From: CAYYAQ01 sp964469555
GTDB taxonomy: Bacteria > Planctomycetota > UBA1135 > UBA2386
DNA length: 29,576 nt
Reading direction: 5' to 3'
NCBI GenBank assembly: GCA_964469555.1
Contig: CAYYAQ010000059.1
Span: forward strand, 1-29,576
Part shown: positions 16,301-23,039 of the stretch, one piece after another
Numbering within the stretch: position 1 is the first letter of the stretch
Layout: every line of letters starts with the position of its first letter
Notes under the pieces: model-generated
Seen by the model: the letters and a program-made list of their open reading frames with translations, nothing else
Database searches by the model: none
Told to the model about the DNA's origin: nothing
Translations under genes and position numbers: made by a program

Positions 16301-17531
16301 CGTCCCGGGCGACCTCGGCGACGAGATCACCGGCCGCGAACCCCGTGGCGTCGAAACGCAGAACCGCGAGCTGCGCAGACCGTAGGTGCTGGACGTCGTA
16401 CACGTCCTCGGCCGAGCTTCCGACAACGAGACGGCTGCCCGAACGTTGGTCGAGCGTGGGTTCTTGTTCGCGTGCGTAGGCAAACGCGCACACCACGACC
16501 GCGAGAATGAACGCCAGGACCGCGACGTCGCGGAGCATTCGCGAGCCGGGCTGGCTGATCGACCGGAGTAGGTACCTGACCTCTTCCGCCGAGTTGGGTC
16601 TGTTATCTGGATCGAGCGACATCAAGACACGAATGAGCCGTACGAGTTTCATCGGCACGCTCGAGATCGGCGGCAACGGCTCGATCTCACCACGGATGGT
16701 CGCTTCCGCGCGCTCTTGCGGCGTCTCGCCGGCGACCGGGAGCTCCTGGGTGAGCGCTTCGTACGCGAGGACGCCGAGGCTGTACAGATCGGCCCGCGCG
16801 TCGACGTCCTTCGCCTCGAGATGTTCCGGCGCCGAGTAAGGAGGGCTGGCAAACCCCGTGGGCGCCAAGGTGATCTCGGAGTCGAACGCGTCGACCGACG
16901 CCGCGAGGGGCAGACCCTTGGCGATGCCGAAGTCGAGAATCTTGACGAACGGCTGCCCGTTGCGAACCACCACCATCACGTTGCGAGGCGACAGATCCCG
17001 GTGCACGAGGCCAGCATGGTGCGCCGCAGCCAACGCCTGGCAAATCTGGTCGAGGATGACGACGACGACCGCGGGCGCCAACCGTTGATCGCCGTGGATG
17101 TACTCGTGCAACGTGACGCCGTGGACCTCCTCCATCGCAATGTAAACCGTGCCGTCTTCCGCCTCGCCGACGTCGAGAATGCGCCCCGCGTGTTCGTGCG
17201 TGACGCGACCAGCCTTCTGGGCTTCGGCGAGAAAATAGTCCCGGTACTCGCCGCGCACGGAGAACCGTGGGTTGAGGATCTTGAGCGCGACGGGAATCAG
17301 GGAGACCAGGTGCTTGGCGCGGAAGACCGTGCCCATGCCACCCTTGCCCAGCACGCCTTGCACCTGGTACTTCCCGTCGATCACCGCGCCGAGCAGCGGA
17401 TTCGCGGCGTCGGCCTCACCGCGACGGAGCGGGAAGTGCACCGCGGAGGTGTCAGACAGCCGCATTCCACACGAGGCGCAATGTTCGCGCTGCGTGTCGG
17501 AAATGCCCTCGCACTCGAGACAGATCTTCAT
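13386..17531 (-). CDS. Transmembrane Ser/Thr protein kinase with exported Ig-like and FGE-like regions
   Basis: A 1381-residue, probably single-pass kinase. A zinc-ribbon-like N-terminus (C4, C7, C18, C21) precedes the kinase domain (about 54-325): glycine loop GKGGMGTVF (62-70), VALK lysine K84, helix-C Glu near 103, HRDLSPRN (178-185), DFGIAKG (200-206) and SAPEHLEAKDVDARADLYSL (233-252). All catalytic residues are present, so it should be active. One membrane helix (about 334-352) leads to a long exported part. This contains beta-rich, Ig-like stretches (TATDKAGNS near 560, QDRAGNTS near 670). A C-terminal region at about 1110-1370 is reminiscent of FGE-sulfatase folds: RLPFGVELEVATLGG near 1197, DFGVREWVMDLP near 1247 and FRIGMRLVGG near 1363. 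ATG at 17531 is chosen because further upstream the frame is Arg-rich shadow sequence. The stop overlaps the next gene's GTG. Confidence 0.9.
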   Translation of the reverse strand: MKICLECEGISDTQREHCASCGMRLSDTSAVHFPLRRGEADAANPLLGAVIDGKYQVQGVLGKGGMGTVFRAKHLVSLIPVALKILNPRFSVRGEYRDYFLAEAQKAGRVTHEHAGRILDVGEAEDGTVYIAMEEVHGVTLHEYIHGDQRLAPAVVVVILDQICQALAAAHHAGLVHRDLSPRNVMVVVRNGQPFVKILDFGIAKGLPLAASVDAFDSEITLAPTGFASPPYSAPEHLEAKDVDARADLYSLGVLAYEALTQELPVAGETPQERAEATIRGEIEPLPPISSVPMKLVRLIRVLMSLDPDNRPNSAEEVRYLLRSISQPGSRMLRDVAVLAFILAVVVCAFAYAREQEPTLDQRSGSRLVVGSSAEDVYDVQHLRSAQLAVLRFDATGFAAGDLVAEVARDGEPLSVDALGAKMVDGHLVLDRDKSVEYRTFLANLEGKCKGGAVTITFQLKGGAALGVAKVLVDDTDPVITLERDNEGLPGTLNSGSTLKISCDDQLAELLLECRVGDRTILGPVDVFHRGLDRNLRASVLLQQVQESRAMPEKGVTLILTATDKAGNSMERPLVREFDIDFRVPEVRGGDEVAATLIEKKASLSLELAQPDEGLKVLARVLAGELTTFVPLPFNVVAAKQIDIDIEKEFGIDLSTLEEESLELEFQLQDRAGNTSVFTRLVKFYRSKTGLKLVETETIGIADRLQPLGSGLVWSGAKIEFSFHCNQLYKPVRVTIDGSSAGVRLVRPEQGSGRIELQDYRGLDKDARLEITLRPDTLNPTPIVESWDLRIQSNRLVLKLPDTSAARFLSQLTVDNSLFEEPNGGMVDQRDWRLDPDDARLLRGSIGWAAKGADVIGLPVRLNKDDKFFENQRLRRGSNVFFLLLRDVFGRDVEVLVGGAPGQRLTSGPMKGAVQVAKFQYQREVARVQADVLKLEYQQKTRVIFHSDYKFAADDRSQISLRFQASPVPCVQLRKRGEGTDLIFDLAYREMARASDEDLDSDLLKDTGYMFFINIELRTPAGSLDFKGETKIAVETTRSSLVQERIGQRVADADAVLAAIVMVPVLRPLEEFKDRVSAVMRKEGGFLRRREVAVQNLRDCYLQQRELTRAQYWAIVRGFLALPDAQRSKVVCFVNDPSGDGRFSEAGMRPLIYGGDDRRWQKEIASDGDSPVTGLSFYQAYVVARMAGQLLFGDAAVFRLPFGVELEVATLGGEDPGVLNGAAGAKLNDLRESDHVVTPLDDEIHGLDFGVREWVMDLPWPVGDSDESRIIVAGILADHSIHVAKSTGFANMPHALRARLQRTGVVRGVTLAEAEKLVDLRTSKKSQEDQPLRSGVPGVVRTIYVKRNGQGLLSGKPHKLLFRIGMRLVGGEAFVKRVRKR

Positions 17532-17602
17532 TGTGGGAAACGCGAGGCCTCTTGGTTCGACGAAAGGTGCCGTCTCCCGGCGGAGGCCCCCGCAACTCCA
17601 GT

Positions 17603-18562
17603 CTATCGCCCGAATCCACCTTGCGCCCGTTGGCTTGGCGCGGCAGCGGTCCGAACCCAGTTCTCCCACATGTTCACGAATCGTAGATCCGCCTGGGAAA
17701 CGCCTGCAAGGCCGGGATGACGGTCGAGAACCTTCGTCAACACGGCGGCTTTGTCGGCGACCGCGACGCGAGTAATCGGTTGCCCAGGGGGCAGGCCGTA
17801 GTCGAACCGGGCCACGCCGCCGTCCGACCGACGCAGCGCGACGCGCACCTGACTCGTCCGACGGTCGGCCAGCAGCCGGTAGTGCAAGTTGCTCGCGTCG
17901 ACTCCGACGAGCCTCGGGGCGCCGGGCACGAGCGGGATCATCTCGTCGCGCCACTCCCTCGCGACGGCGGCGGCAGCGATCACCCGGGAATCGGGGTGCC
18001 GCTTGCCCAGGATGTAGAGCGGCAGGGAGCCGGGCGTCGACCCTGAGATCATCCGACACCGCGGCAATCCGCTATCCAGGTCGTACTCGCCGTGGCGCAG
18101 ACAGATCCCTTCCGCGGTCACGTACACCGGTGGCACGCGTCCGACCGCCGCGCTGTCGGGGACGACTTCGAGCACCGGGCGGCGGAGCTCGAGACTCAGC
18201 CGGAACCCGCCACCGTCGGCGGGCCGCACGCGAACGTCCGAGACCCACGACATCCCATTGAGGATACCCGCGACCCTGGTGAGCGCGACCTCATCGTCGA
18301 GTCGTACCCGTGTCTTCAAGCAGGGCGAGATCTCTTCGAGCACCGCGCGGAACAGCGCCGGGTTGTCGCGCAACCATGCGGGGACGCGCGCGGTTGAACC
18401 TCCCCGACCCTCAGGGCTGAGCCCGACCCGGTCGAGATCGACGGTGATGGATGCCGCGCCACCGAGGCGTGCAGACAGCACGACCCAAGCCTTCGGGCCG
18501 AACTGCCACATCAGGAGCGCGAAGACCAGAAGCACCGCGCACCGAAGGATCCACGTCCGCAT
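17603..18562 (-). CDS. FtsQ/DivIB-like single-pass membrane protein
   Basis: A 319-residue bitopic protein: a short cytoplasmic start MRTWILR, one membrane segment (about 8-27) and an exported remainder. The region near 105-135 (MSWVSDVRVRPADGGGFRLS, then LELRRPVLEVV) has the pattern of the FtsQ POTRA/beta domain. There, a W-V-x-x-V-x-V strand is followed by a strand ending in E-x-R-x-P, and then a section on an inserted substrate-like segment (PPVYVTAEG) matches the V-D-x-x-G equivalent. No ftsA, ftsZ or mur genes adjoin it, so the assignment rests on weak sequence similarity alone and any exported single-pass protein is an alternative. The ATG at 18562 has no strong ribosome binding site. 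It lies 71 bases upstream of the kinase gene on the same strand, so the two may be co-transcribed. Confidence 0.6.
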   Translation of the reverse strand: MRTWILRCAVLLVFALLMWQFGPKAWVVLSARLGGAASITVDLDRVGLSPEGRGGSTARVPAWLRDNPALFRAVLEEISPCLKTRVRLDDEVALTRVAGILNGMSWVSDVRVRPADGGGFRLSLELRRPVLEVVPDSAAVGRVPPVYVTAEGICLRHGEYDLDSGLPRCRMISGSTPGSLPLYILGKRHPDSRVIAAAAVAREWRDEMIPLVPGAPRLVGVDASNLHYRLLADRRTSQVRVALRRSDGGVARFDYGLPPGQPITRVAVADKAAVLTKVLDRHPGLAGVSQADLRFVNMWENWVRTAAAPSQRAQGGFGR

Positions 18563-18598
18563 GACGCCGCTATCCTATGTCGTTCACCGTGTACGGCA

Positions 18599-18651
18599 CC
18601 TGGCACGGAGCCAAAAAGGAGGCGGAGTCCCCGTCTCGTCTCCGTGCCAGG
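18599..18651. repeat. Long hairpin: 12-bp inverted repeat with 29-base loop
   Basis: CCTGGCACGGAG (18599-18610) is repeated perfectly inverted as CTCCGTGCCAGG (18640-18651). The loop is Lys-codon-like and purine-rich on the plus strand (CCAAAAAGGAGGCGGAG). No U-tract follows on either strand, so it is not a standard intrinsic terminator, though it lies between the ends of two minus-strand genes where a terminator is expected. Its palindromic GGCAC/GTGCC core is reminiscent of REP-type elements. Confidence 0.6.
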
Positions 18652-18672
18652 CGCCGCAAGAGAGAAAACCTA

Positions 18673-18930
18673 TCAGTTGAGACGCGTCACCTGCGGCTTG
18701 GATTCGCCGGAGGAGCGCTTTTCGCGGGACTTGCCGCCACGGGCGATCTCGAAGTCGTCGATGAATATTTCGAGCGTGTCGAGAAGGTTCTCGGCCAGCC
18801 CTCGATCCATCACGACTTCCTGCCCTTTGTTGGCAGAGATCTCGTGCTCTATCAACCGGGTGAGGATCTTCACTTGAGACATACGCCGGTGCACGAAGCT
18901 ACCGATGTTGCTGTCGACTTGCTTTTCCAT
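18673..18930 (-). CDS. Small unidentified soluble protein (85 residues)
   Basis: An 85-residue protein with no membrane segment or signal peptide and no family I recognise. Residues about 10-70 are rich in charged and hydrophobic residues in a helical pattern (MSQVKILTRLIEHEISANKG, then LLDTLEIFIDDFEIA), and the tail is Lys/Arg/Ser-rich. The start is ATG at 18930, with GGGAGGT (18935-18941) four bases upstream, one of the best ribosome binding sites in the window. A GTG two codons upstream is the alternative. Its strong ribosome binding site and consistent codon use support a real gene. It is divergent from the helicase gene and is followed by the long hairpin at 18599-18651. Confidence 0.7.
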   Translation of the reverse strand: MEKQVDSNIGSFVHRRMSQVKILTRLIEHEISANKGQEVVMDRGLAENLLDTLEIFIDDFEIARGGKSREKRSSGESKPQVTRLN

Positions 18931-18934
18931 TACC

Positions 18935-18941
18935 ACCTCCC
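18935..18941 (-). promoter_or_regulatory. Strong ribosome binding site of the 85-residue protein gene
   Basis: Minus-strand GGGAGGT ends four bases from the ATG at 18930. It is the main evidence that this short gene is real and fixes its start. Confidence 0.65.
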
Positions 18942-19254
18942 TAGATGTGGGGTTACGTCTCGCCGGAGCGAGCCTTGATCAAGACTTGGTCGCGCAGCCG
19001 CGCTTTGCCGGTCTAACCACCGACGAAGCCGCCTACATGGACCGACGAAGCATAACAGCGACACGCGCCGATGCAACCTCGACGAGGGCTTCCATTCCGG
19101 CGCGGTATCCGTCAACGATTCGCGCGAGACGCGACCATTCACGAACCCATCGCGTCACATCGCCTGTTCGAAATCCCCACATGCCTTCCACACGGATTCC
19201 ACAAGACGGCGGCGAACGCCCTCGTGAAGCGGGTCTGCCGCAGAACGCCATCGC
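18942..19254. other. Divergent intergenic region between the small protein gene and the helicase gene
   Basis: About 310 bases between two divergently oriented genes, so it should hold both promoters. I cannot identify convincing -35/-10 pairs, and no inverted repeat or operator-like site stands out. A 72-codon open frame on the minus strand (19033-19251) is present, but its start would abut the helicase start and it has no recognisable features. Confidence 0.4.
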
Positions 19255-21228
19255 ATGAAGTTCAAGGGCTACACGCTGAATCCGTTTCAGGTGAAGGCAG
19301 CGAAGGCGCTGACGTCGAACAAGAACGTCCTCGTCTCAGCCCCGACCGGTGCCGGAAAAACCCTTGTTGCCGAGTATGCGATCGACCAGGCGCTGCGAAG
19401 CCGGCGCAAGGTGATCTACACGAGCCCGATCAAGGCCCTCAGCAACCAGAAGTACCGCGACTTCAAGGCGGACGGTATCCGCGTCGGCTTGATGACCGGT
19501 GACCTGACGCTCGACCCCGATGCGCCGATCGTCATCATGACGACCGAGATCTTCCGCAACTCGGTGTTCGAGGATCCAGAGCGGTTCAACGACCTCGACT
19601 TCGTCATCTTCGACGAGATCCACTTCATCGACGACAAGGATCGCGGCACGGTCTGGGAGGAGAGCCTGATCTTCGCTCCCGACCACATCCGATTCGTCGG
19701 CCTGTCGGCGACCATCAGCAACCTCGCGCAATTCGGGAACTGGATCGAGAGAATCCGACACCACGAGCTCGAGGTCATCCACTACAGCCAGAGGCCGGTC
19801 CCCCTGAAGCACAGCCTCGTGCACGTGAACTCCGGATTCTTCCAGATCGCCCAGCGACGCCGGGCGATCGACAAGATGCGCAGGGAACAAACGCGCGTGC
19901 GCCAGCAGGAGCGCAGGGGCAAGCGCGGGCGCTACGAGCGGGAATCGGGCCGCAAGCGAAGAACACCGCGCTACGCACAGCTGTCGACCGGGATGGTGCT
20001 GGAGCACCTTCAGGAGAATCATCTCACTCCGGTGCTGTTCTTCTGCTTCAGCCGCAAGGAATGCGAGATCAAGGCCCAGCACAACAAGCACCGACGGCTG
20101 CTGGGCAAGCGAAAACGCCACGAGATCGAGGGCCTGTTCGACCACCTCTGCGACACATTTGAACTCGATCCCGACCGTGACAGGGACCTGCGCGACATCC
20201 GCGGTCGGGCCGTGTGCGGGATCGGCTACCACCACGCGGGGATGCTGCCCATCCACAAGGAGGTCGTCGAGCGGCTGTTCACGTCCGGTCTGCTCCAACT
20301 GTTGTTCACGACGGAGACGTTCGCCCTCGGGATCAACATGCCAGCGCGCACGGTCGTCTTCGACAGCCTCCGAAAATTCGACGGCGTGAACTTCGATTAC
20401 ATGAAGGCTCGCGACTACATGCAGATGGCAGGGCGCGCGGGGCGCCAGGGAATCGACGACGAAGGCCTCGTGCTCTCCATCCTCGACGACGAAGACCTCG
20501 AGGACGCGCCGCTCGCCGATCTCTTCGGCGGCAAGGTCGAACCGATCGTGTCGAAGTTCAATCTCTCGTACTCCACGATCCTCAACCTGTACGAGCACCT
20601 CGGTGGCCGCTTGATGGAGGCGTACGACCGATCGTTCGCGGCGTTCCAGGCCGAGAGTGGGAGTCAGAAGAAACGCGAACGAATCCGCAGTCGCGAGCGC
20701 GCCGCGCTGCGCGCCCGGATTCACGTGCTGATCGAAGGCGGATACCTCGACAAGGACGAACTTCTTCCTCGCGGGCGCCTCGCCCGACGGATCAACGGTT
20801 ACGAGGTCCAGGTCACCGAGCTCTTCTTTTCCGGAGTTCTCGACCAGATGGACATGCACCAACTCGCCGCGACGTTCACCGCACTCGTGCACGAGGAACG
20901 ACGGCGCGACAACCCTAGTCCGAGCGGCAAGCACGTCCTCCGTTCGCTGGAGCACAAGATCGACAAGGCCGTGCGGCGCTTCATGTCGCTCGAATCGAAC
21001 GCCGCCGCCGATGCCTGGAGCCGCGGCGCTTCGATCGACAAAGTCGAGCGCCTCGCCGGCCAGGACGGCGGCGACGTCGTCCGCACGATGCGAATGGCCG
21101 TGCAGATGATGCGGCAATTGCGCCACGCCCTTGGCCGGGACTATCCGCTCTCGAACCGTCTCGCCGAGGCAGGGGTCAGCCTGAACCGTGACGTGGTGGA
21201 CGCGAAGCGGCAGTTCGAGCTGGGATAA
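19255..21228 (+). CDS. Ski2-like DEAD/DEAH-box helicase
   Basis: A superfamily 2 ATP-dependent helicase, probably acting on RNA, of 657 residues. Motifs: Walker A APTGAGKT (29-36), Ia YTSPIKALSNQKY (55-67), DEIH (120-123, the Ski2-type variant of DEAD), SAT (151-153), then a highly basic insert of about 40 residues (about 201-242). Domain 2 has TTETFALGINMPARTVVFDS and the arginine-finger motif QMAGRAGRQG (about 387-396). The C-terminal quarter includes a helical segment and a final stretch (MRQLRHALG ... FELG) resembling the DSHCT region of Ski2/Mtr4, though the whole is shorter than those eukaryotic enzymes. Mycobacterial HelY is a related bacterial type. ATG at 19255 has no clear ribosome binding site. 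It begins the plus-strand block; the exact substrate is unknown. Confidence 0.92.
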   Translation: MKFKGYTLNPFQVKAAKALTSNKNVLVSAPTGAGKTLVAEYAIDQALRSRRKVIYTSPIKALSNQKYRDFKADGIRVGLMTGDLTLDPDAPIVIMTTEIFRNSVFEDPERFNDLDFVIFDEIHFIDDKDRGTVWEESLIFAPDHIRFVGLSATISNLAQFGNWIERIRHHELEVIHYSQRPVPLKHSLVHVNSGFFQIAQRRRAIDKMRREQTRVRQQERRGKRGRYERESGRKRRTPRYAQLSTGMVLEHLQENHLTPVLFFCFSRKECEIKAQHNKHRRLLGKRKRHEIEGLFDHLCDTFELDPDRDRDLRDIRGRAVCGIGYHHAGMLPIHKEVVERLFTSGLLQLLFTTETFALGINMPARTVVFDSLRKFDGVNFDYMKARDYMQMAGRAGRQGIDDEGLVLSILDDEDLEDAPLADLFGGKVEPIVSKFNLSYSTILNLYEHLGGRLMEAYDRSFAAFQAESGSQKKRERIRSRERAALRARIHVLIEGGYLDKDELLPRGRLARRINGYEVQVTELFFSGVLDQMDMHQLAATFTALVHEERRRDNPSPSGKHVLRSLEHKIDKAVRRFMSLESNAAADAWSRGASIDKVERLAGQDGGDVVRTMRMAVQMMRQLRHALGRDYPLSNRLAEAGVSLNRDVVDAKRQFELG

Positions 21229-21269
21229 GGGCGAGAAACCTCGGGCGTGGTTGATTACGTTTCCCACCG

Positions 21270-23039
21270 ATGGACTCGTCCAGACCTACTCGACGCCAAC
21301 TGATCATTCTCGGCATCCTCCTGTTCGTGGGACTTGGGCTGCGTTCGTGCCACCTCGCCAACCACAGGCTCGCGCCTCTGGGCAACGTCGAGGAGGTGTT
21401 CGATAGCAGTGACATGAACGCGTTCACCGTCTGGGCCAAGAAGATCGCCGACGGGGATTGGCTGTGTCGCGACAGCTACCACCCAAAGATGGACTGGATG
21501 GAGAATATCGCGCCGCTCGAGAAGTTCGAAGAGTGGTGGGGCGGCAAGGAGATCTACCACCAGACGCCGCTCTACCCGTACATGCTCGCCGTCAGCCACG
21601 CGGTATTCGGCGGCAATCTTCCTCTCCTCATCCTTCAGGTGTTGGCGAGCACGCTCTCGCTCTTCCTGATCTTCCTGCTCGGACGCCGCATGATGGACAC
21701 GCGCGCCGGCCTCATCGCGACCGGGATCGCGGTCGTATTCGCGCCGGCGATCGTGCTCGACAGCATCCAGCTGCGCGCGTCACTCAACGTCTCGTTCACC
21801 CTCCTGTCCATCTGGCTGCTCATTCGATTGCGGGAGGAAGGCAGTCTCAAGTTGGGCATCCTGACCGGGGCGTGTCTCGCGTCGAGTTATCTGTTGCGTC
21901 CGACGGGCGTGATCCTGCTGGCCGCCGGCCCGATCATCCTCTTGCTCGACAAGACCTCTCGCCCGCACTGGAAACGCTGGGGGCTCGGTCTCGCCGCCGC
22001 GGTCGTCGTCACGATCGCGCCGTTCGCGGTGCGCAACCTCATCGTCGGGGCTCCCGTGCACATCTTCTCGACAAGGGGACCCGAGACGGTGATCCAGGCC
22101 AACAGCCAGTCGGCCGACCCGGGATTCATGAACGTGATGGCTGCGGATCGTTACGTCGCGCTGATGGAAGAAGGCCACGGCTCCGTCCTGTCCGCGCTCG
22201 GCACGGCGATCGGCTCCTGGCCCGACGAGTCCGAACTCGGCTGGTGGCTGTGGCACCAGTGGCAGAAGGTGCTCTGCGTCTACGGCGACTACGAGTTCGC
22301 CAACAACATCAACTTCTACTACTACCGCGCCCTGACGCCGGGGCTGAAGTTCATGCCGACGTTCGGTTGGTTCGTGGGACTCGGACTCGTCGGCGTGGTA
22401 CTGCTCGGACTGTACGGACGTCAGCGAAGGACGATGTGGTTCCCGCTGATCGCACTGGGCGGGCTTCTGATCGGCTGTTTCCTCGGATTTGCCATGGGCC
22501 GTTACCGCATGCCGGTGGCGATGCTCCTGACGATTCCCGCCGGCGCGGCGGTGTCGTTCCTCGTGGCCAGGATCCAGGAGCGGCGATTCCAGCTCGCGGC
22601 CGCGGTGATCGCCGCGGTGCTCGCCATCTCCGTCGGTTCCTTCCTGGTGCGACCGTCGATCTCGATGCTGGGACCCGACGGCGAGTTGATGGTGCAGCCG
22701 GATTCCCTGCGCGAGATGCAGATGGAAAAGACGCGACTCCGACCCCAAGAGCACCTCGAGACCGCCAAGGTCCTCAACGCTCAGGGAAACACCGCCGCGG
22801 CGATCGCGTATCTCGACGACTACAAGGAGAACTTCATCGATCTCATGACACGGACGATCGACGGCTTCCGCGAGACGAACAATCCACAGGGGCAGTTCAT
22901 CTTGTTGCACACCGCCTCGCGGACCATGAACGACATCGCGTTCTGGTACTTCAAGTGCAACGCCATGAAGAAAGCTGCAGAGACGAAGGCAATCAGCAAA
23001 CGCATGAAGCAGCAAGCGGAAGCGATGACCGGGAACTGA
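21270..23039 (+). CDS. Polytopic membrane protein, GT39/ArnT-like glycosyltransferase fold
   Basis: A 589-residue membrane protein with about ten or eleven hydrophobic segments. The first (about 10-26) is followed by a loop with acidic residues (VFDSSDMNAFTVWAKKIADG), the place of the catalytic Asp in GT-C enzymes such as PMT/ArnT. Then comes a Tyr/His-rich stretch (YHQTPLYPYML) typical of the same family. A second large loop lies near 270-380. The C-terminal part (about 475-589) is soluble; LNAQGNTAAAIAYLDDYKEN in it resembles a single TPR-like helical pair. A lipid-linked sugar transferase acting on the exported face is likely, but donor and acceptor are unknown. It follows the helicase by 41 bases, and its TGA shares one base with the ATG of the reductase gene (TGATG), so the two are translationally coupled. 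Confidence 0.75.
   Translation: MDSSRPTRRQLIILGILLFVGLGLRSCHLANHRLAPLGNVEEVFDSSDMNAFTVWAKKIADGDWLCRDSYHPKMDWMENIAPLEKFEEWWGGKEIYHQTPLYPYMLAVSHAVFGGNLPLLILQVLASTLSLFLIFLLGRRMMDTRAGLIATGIAVVFAPAIVLDSIQLRASLNVSFTLLSIWLLIRLREEGSLKLGILTGACLASSYLLRPTGVILLAAGPIILLLDKTSRPHWKRWGLGLAAAVVVTIAPFAVRNLIVGAPVHIFSTRGPETVIQANSQSADPGFMNVMAADRYVALMEEGHGSVLSALGTAIGSWPDESELGWWLWHQWQKVLCVYGDYEFANNINFYYYRALTPGLKFMPTFGWFVGLGLVGVVLLGLYGRQRRTMWFPLIALGGLLIGCFLGFAMGRYRMPVAMLLTIPAGAAVSFLVARIQERRFQLAAAVIAAVLAISVGSFLVRPSISMLGPDGELMVQPDSLREMQMEKTRLRPQEHLETAKVLNAQGNTAAAIAYLDDYKENFIDLMTRTIDGFRETNNPQGQFILLHTASRTMNDIAFWYFKCNAMKKAAETKAISKRMKQQAEAMTGN

Noticed and set aside
17532..18059. N-terminal extension of the kinase open frame by about 175 codons
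   Set aside because: The added sequence is Arg/Pro-rich shadow of the FtsQ-like gene, while the ATG at 17531 begins a clean zinc-ribbon start.
19033..19251. Minus-strand open frame of 72 codons in the divergent gap before the helicase gene
   Set aside because: Its start would abut the helicase start, leaving no promoter room. It has no ribosome binding site or recognisable motif, and chance open frames are common at this GC content.
19336..21267. 643-codon minus-strand open frame opposite the helicase gene
   Set aside because: Mirror frame of a high-GC gene. The plus strand has all helicase motifs, and the antisense product is Val/Glu/His-rich without domains.
21458..23038. Upstream extension of the disulfide reductase frame
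   Set aside because: It overlaps the whole glycosyltransferase-like gene in another frame and is Arg/Pro-rich. The reductase family begins at the ATG at 23039, followed by a normal FAD motif.
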